Positions 4,984 through 6,051 of a stretch of 6,051 bases of DNA are shown in pieces (within the stretch, counting starts at the first letter, position 1; each line of letters begins with the position of its first letter). The position numbers were made by a program, and so were the translations under genes. The notes under the pieces were generated by a model that was not told the DNA's origin, made no database searches, and worked only from the letters and a program-made list of their open reading frames with translations. The DNA is from Oceanospirillaceae bacterium (GTDB lineage: Bacteria; Pseudomonadota; Gammaproteobacteria; Pseudomonadales; Balneatricaceae). The stretch is from assembly GCA_023954795.1 (NCBI GenBank), contig JAGSHA010000209.1, positions 1-6,051 of the forward strand, in the 5' to 3' direction.

Positions 4984-6051
4984 ATGAATAAACGCGTATT
5001 ATTGGTTGATGACGAGCCTGCCATTGTCGCTGCGCTAAGCCGCACCCTGCGGAATCGAGGCTACGATGTGGTCGGCGCTCACTGTAGCTCCGAAGCACTT
5101 CATTTAATGGAAGTTTCGCCCGCGGCAGTTGTGATATCCGATTACCAAATGCCCTGTATGCGAGGTACTGAGTTACTGGGGCGTATCGAAGCGCGTTGGC
5201 CGGAAACAGTACGCATGATTCTGAGCGGATACGCCGATTACAATACGGTGATGGAAGCGATTGAAAGCGGTGTCGTGCATAAGTTTCTTGCGAAACCCTG
5301 GGACAATAAAGAGCTGCTTGAACAGCTAGAAGAAGCGTTTACATTTTATGACGGTCTCTCAGTCGATATAGCCGATACACCTACATCCACCCCCTCCATA
5401 AAACGCCCGATATTGGATCAGGTATCGGTATCCAACACCATCGTCACAGATCGGCTCACGCCGGAAGCTGTTCAGCTGAAAACCATGCTGGATACCGTAG
5501 TGGACGGTATTGCCACGGTTGATTCGCAGGGTGTTATGTTATCTATCAATAAAGCGGTTGATCGCATCTTTGGATACAACACAGATGAGTTAGTCGGTAA
5601 TCATCTGGCTATGTTGGTGCCCAGTCGCCCGGAAGATAAATCTAACTGTGTAAAGTCAGATCTACTCAGCGATATTACAGGTGTTCCCAGGAACATTGCG
5701 GGACTGCGTAAGAACGGTGAAGCGTTTCCGATGGAGCTGTCTGTGACCCCTATGCAGATTATGGGACAAAAACGCTTTCTCGCAGTGATCAGGGATACCA
5801 GTCGTCGGGTGGCGGCCGAGCGCCAGAATCAGCTGTTGTTGAAGAGTCTCGACAGCTGTCAGGACGGTTATGCCTTGTTTGGTCCCGGTGACCGGTTACT
5901 TTACTGCAATCAACAGTTTCGCCAGCTCTACCAATCGTGTGCGACAGGTCCAGTCAAAGGCGTGACGTACGAAGATTTTTTTACAGATTGTATCAACAGC
6001 GGGCTCTACCCAGCTGCCGCCGAAGACCAAAGATACTGGTTGGCCCAACTG
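4984..6051 (+). CDS. Response regulator with REC and two PAS domains, N-terminal 356 codons (3' end off window)
   Basis: A cytoplasmic signalling protein, open to the right edge. The receiver domain spans about residues 3-120 and has all the hallmark residues: acidic D9 and D10, phosphoacceptor D53 in ISDYQMP, S81 in MILSGYAD and K104 in FLAKPWD. It should therefore accept phosphate from a histidine kinase. A polar, Thr/Ser/Pro-containing linker (about 125-160) leads to a PAS domain (about 162-275) with DGIATVDSQG, the RIFGY and ELVG motifs, RKNGEAFPMELSVTP and AVIRDTSRR. A second PAS-like domain (about 284-350) has DGYALFGPGDRLLYCNQQF, resembling the PAS_7 type. No transmembrane segment is seen. 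The output domain is missing: a histidine kinase, GGDEF/EAL or HD-GYP domain are all possible and the sequence does not choose between them. No partner kinase is adjacent in the window. Confidence 0.93.
   Translation, partial: MNKRVLLVDDEPAIVAALSRTLRNRGYDVVGAHCSSEALHLMEVSPAAVVISDYQMPCMRGTELLGRIEARWPETVRMILSGYADYNTVMEAIESGVVHKFLAKPWDNKELLEQLEEAFTFYDGLSVDIADTPTSTPSIKRPILDQVSVSNTIVTDRLTPEAVQLKTMLDTVVDGIATVDSQGVMLSINKAVDRIFGYNTDELVGNHLAMLVPSRPEDKSNCVKSDLLSDITGVPRNIAGLRKNGEAFPMELSVTPMQIMGQKRFLAVIRDTSRRVAAERQNQLLLKSLDSCQDGYALFGPGDRLLYCNQQFRQLYQSCATGPVKGVTYEDFFTDCINSGLYPAAAEDQRYWLAQL

Noticed and set aside
4806..4991. 61-residue plus-strand frame overlapping the response regulator start
   Set aside because: It begins inside the hairpin after the yeiH-like gene, lacks a clear ribosome binding site and has no recognisable features. 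Its short overlap with the next ATG appears accidental.

Overview
The window reads as chromosomal core DNA of a gammaproteobacterium with moderate GC content. The ThiC, chemoreceptor and YeiH-type sequences would suit a marine Oceanospirillales-like or related lineage, but that placement is a judgement from protein style and not a demonstrated identity. I see no insertion sequences, tRNA or rRNA genes, CRISPR repeats or phage genes.

Layout: (1) positions 1-1257, minus strand: the first 419 codons of thiC, the radical-SAM enzyme that makes the pyrimidine half of thiamine; its C-terminal third, with the iron-sulfur cluster cysteines, lies beyond the left edge. (2) 1258-1555: a divergent intergenic region between thiC and a chemoreceptor gene. 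It holds the thiC ribosome binding site and several inverted repeats built from TCTGG/CCAGA and GGGG/CCCC arms. The conserved core of a TPP riboswitch, common ahead of thiC, is not visible. (3) 1556-3538, plus: a full-length transmembrane methyl-accepting chemotaxis protein with a large periplasmic sensor domain. (4) 3539-3752: a 13-bp perfect hairpin, a pair of overlapping palindromes, a possible -10 box and a ribosome binding site. (5) 3753-4787, plus: a YeiH/UPF0324 family inner-membrane protein (putative sulfate exporter family). (6) 4788-4983: an intergenic region with an imperfect hairpin. (7) 4984 to the right edge, plus: the first 356 codons of a response regulator with a phosphoacceptor receiver domain followed by two PAS-type sensor domains; the output domain is off the window.

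The three plus-strand genes are separated by about 200 bp each, with a hairpin in each gap, so they look like separate transcription units and not one operon. A chemoreceptor and a REC-PAS-PAS protein are both signalling proteins, but nothing in the sequence ties them to each other, to the transporter or to thiC. I found no convincing new multi-gene system; the points most worth a second look are the unusual thiC/chemoreceptor intergenic region and the overlapping palindromes upstream of the yeiH-like gene.
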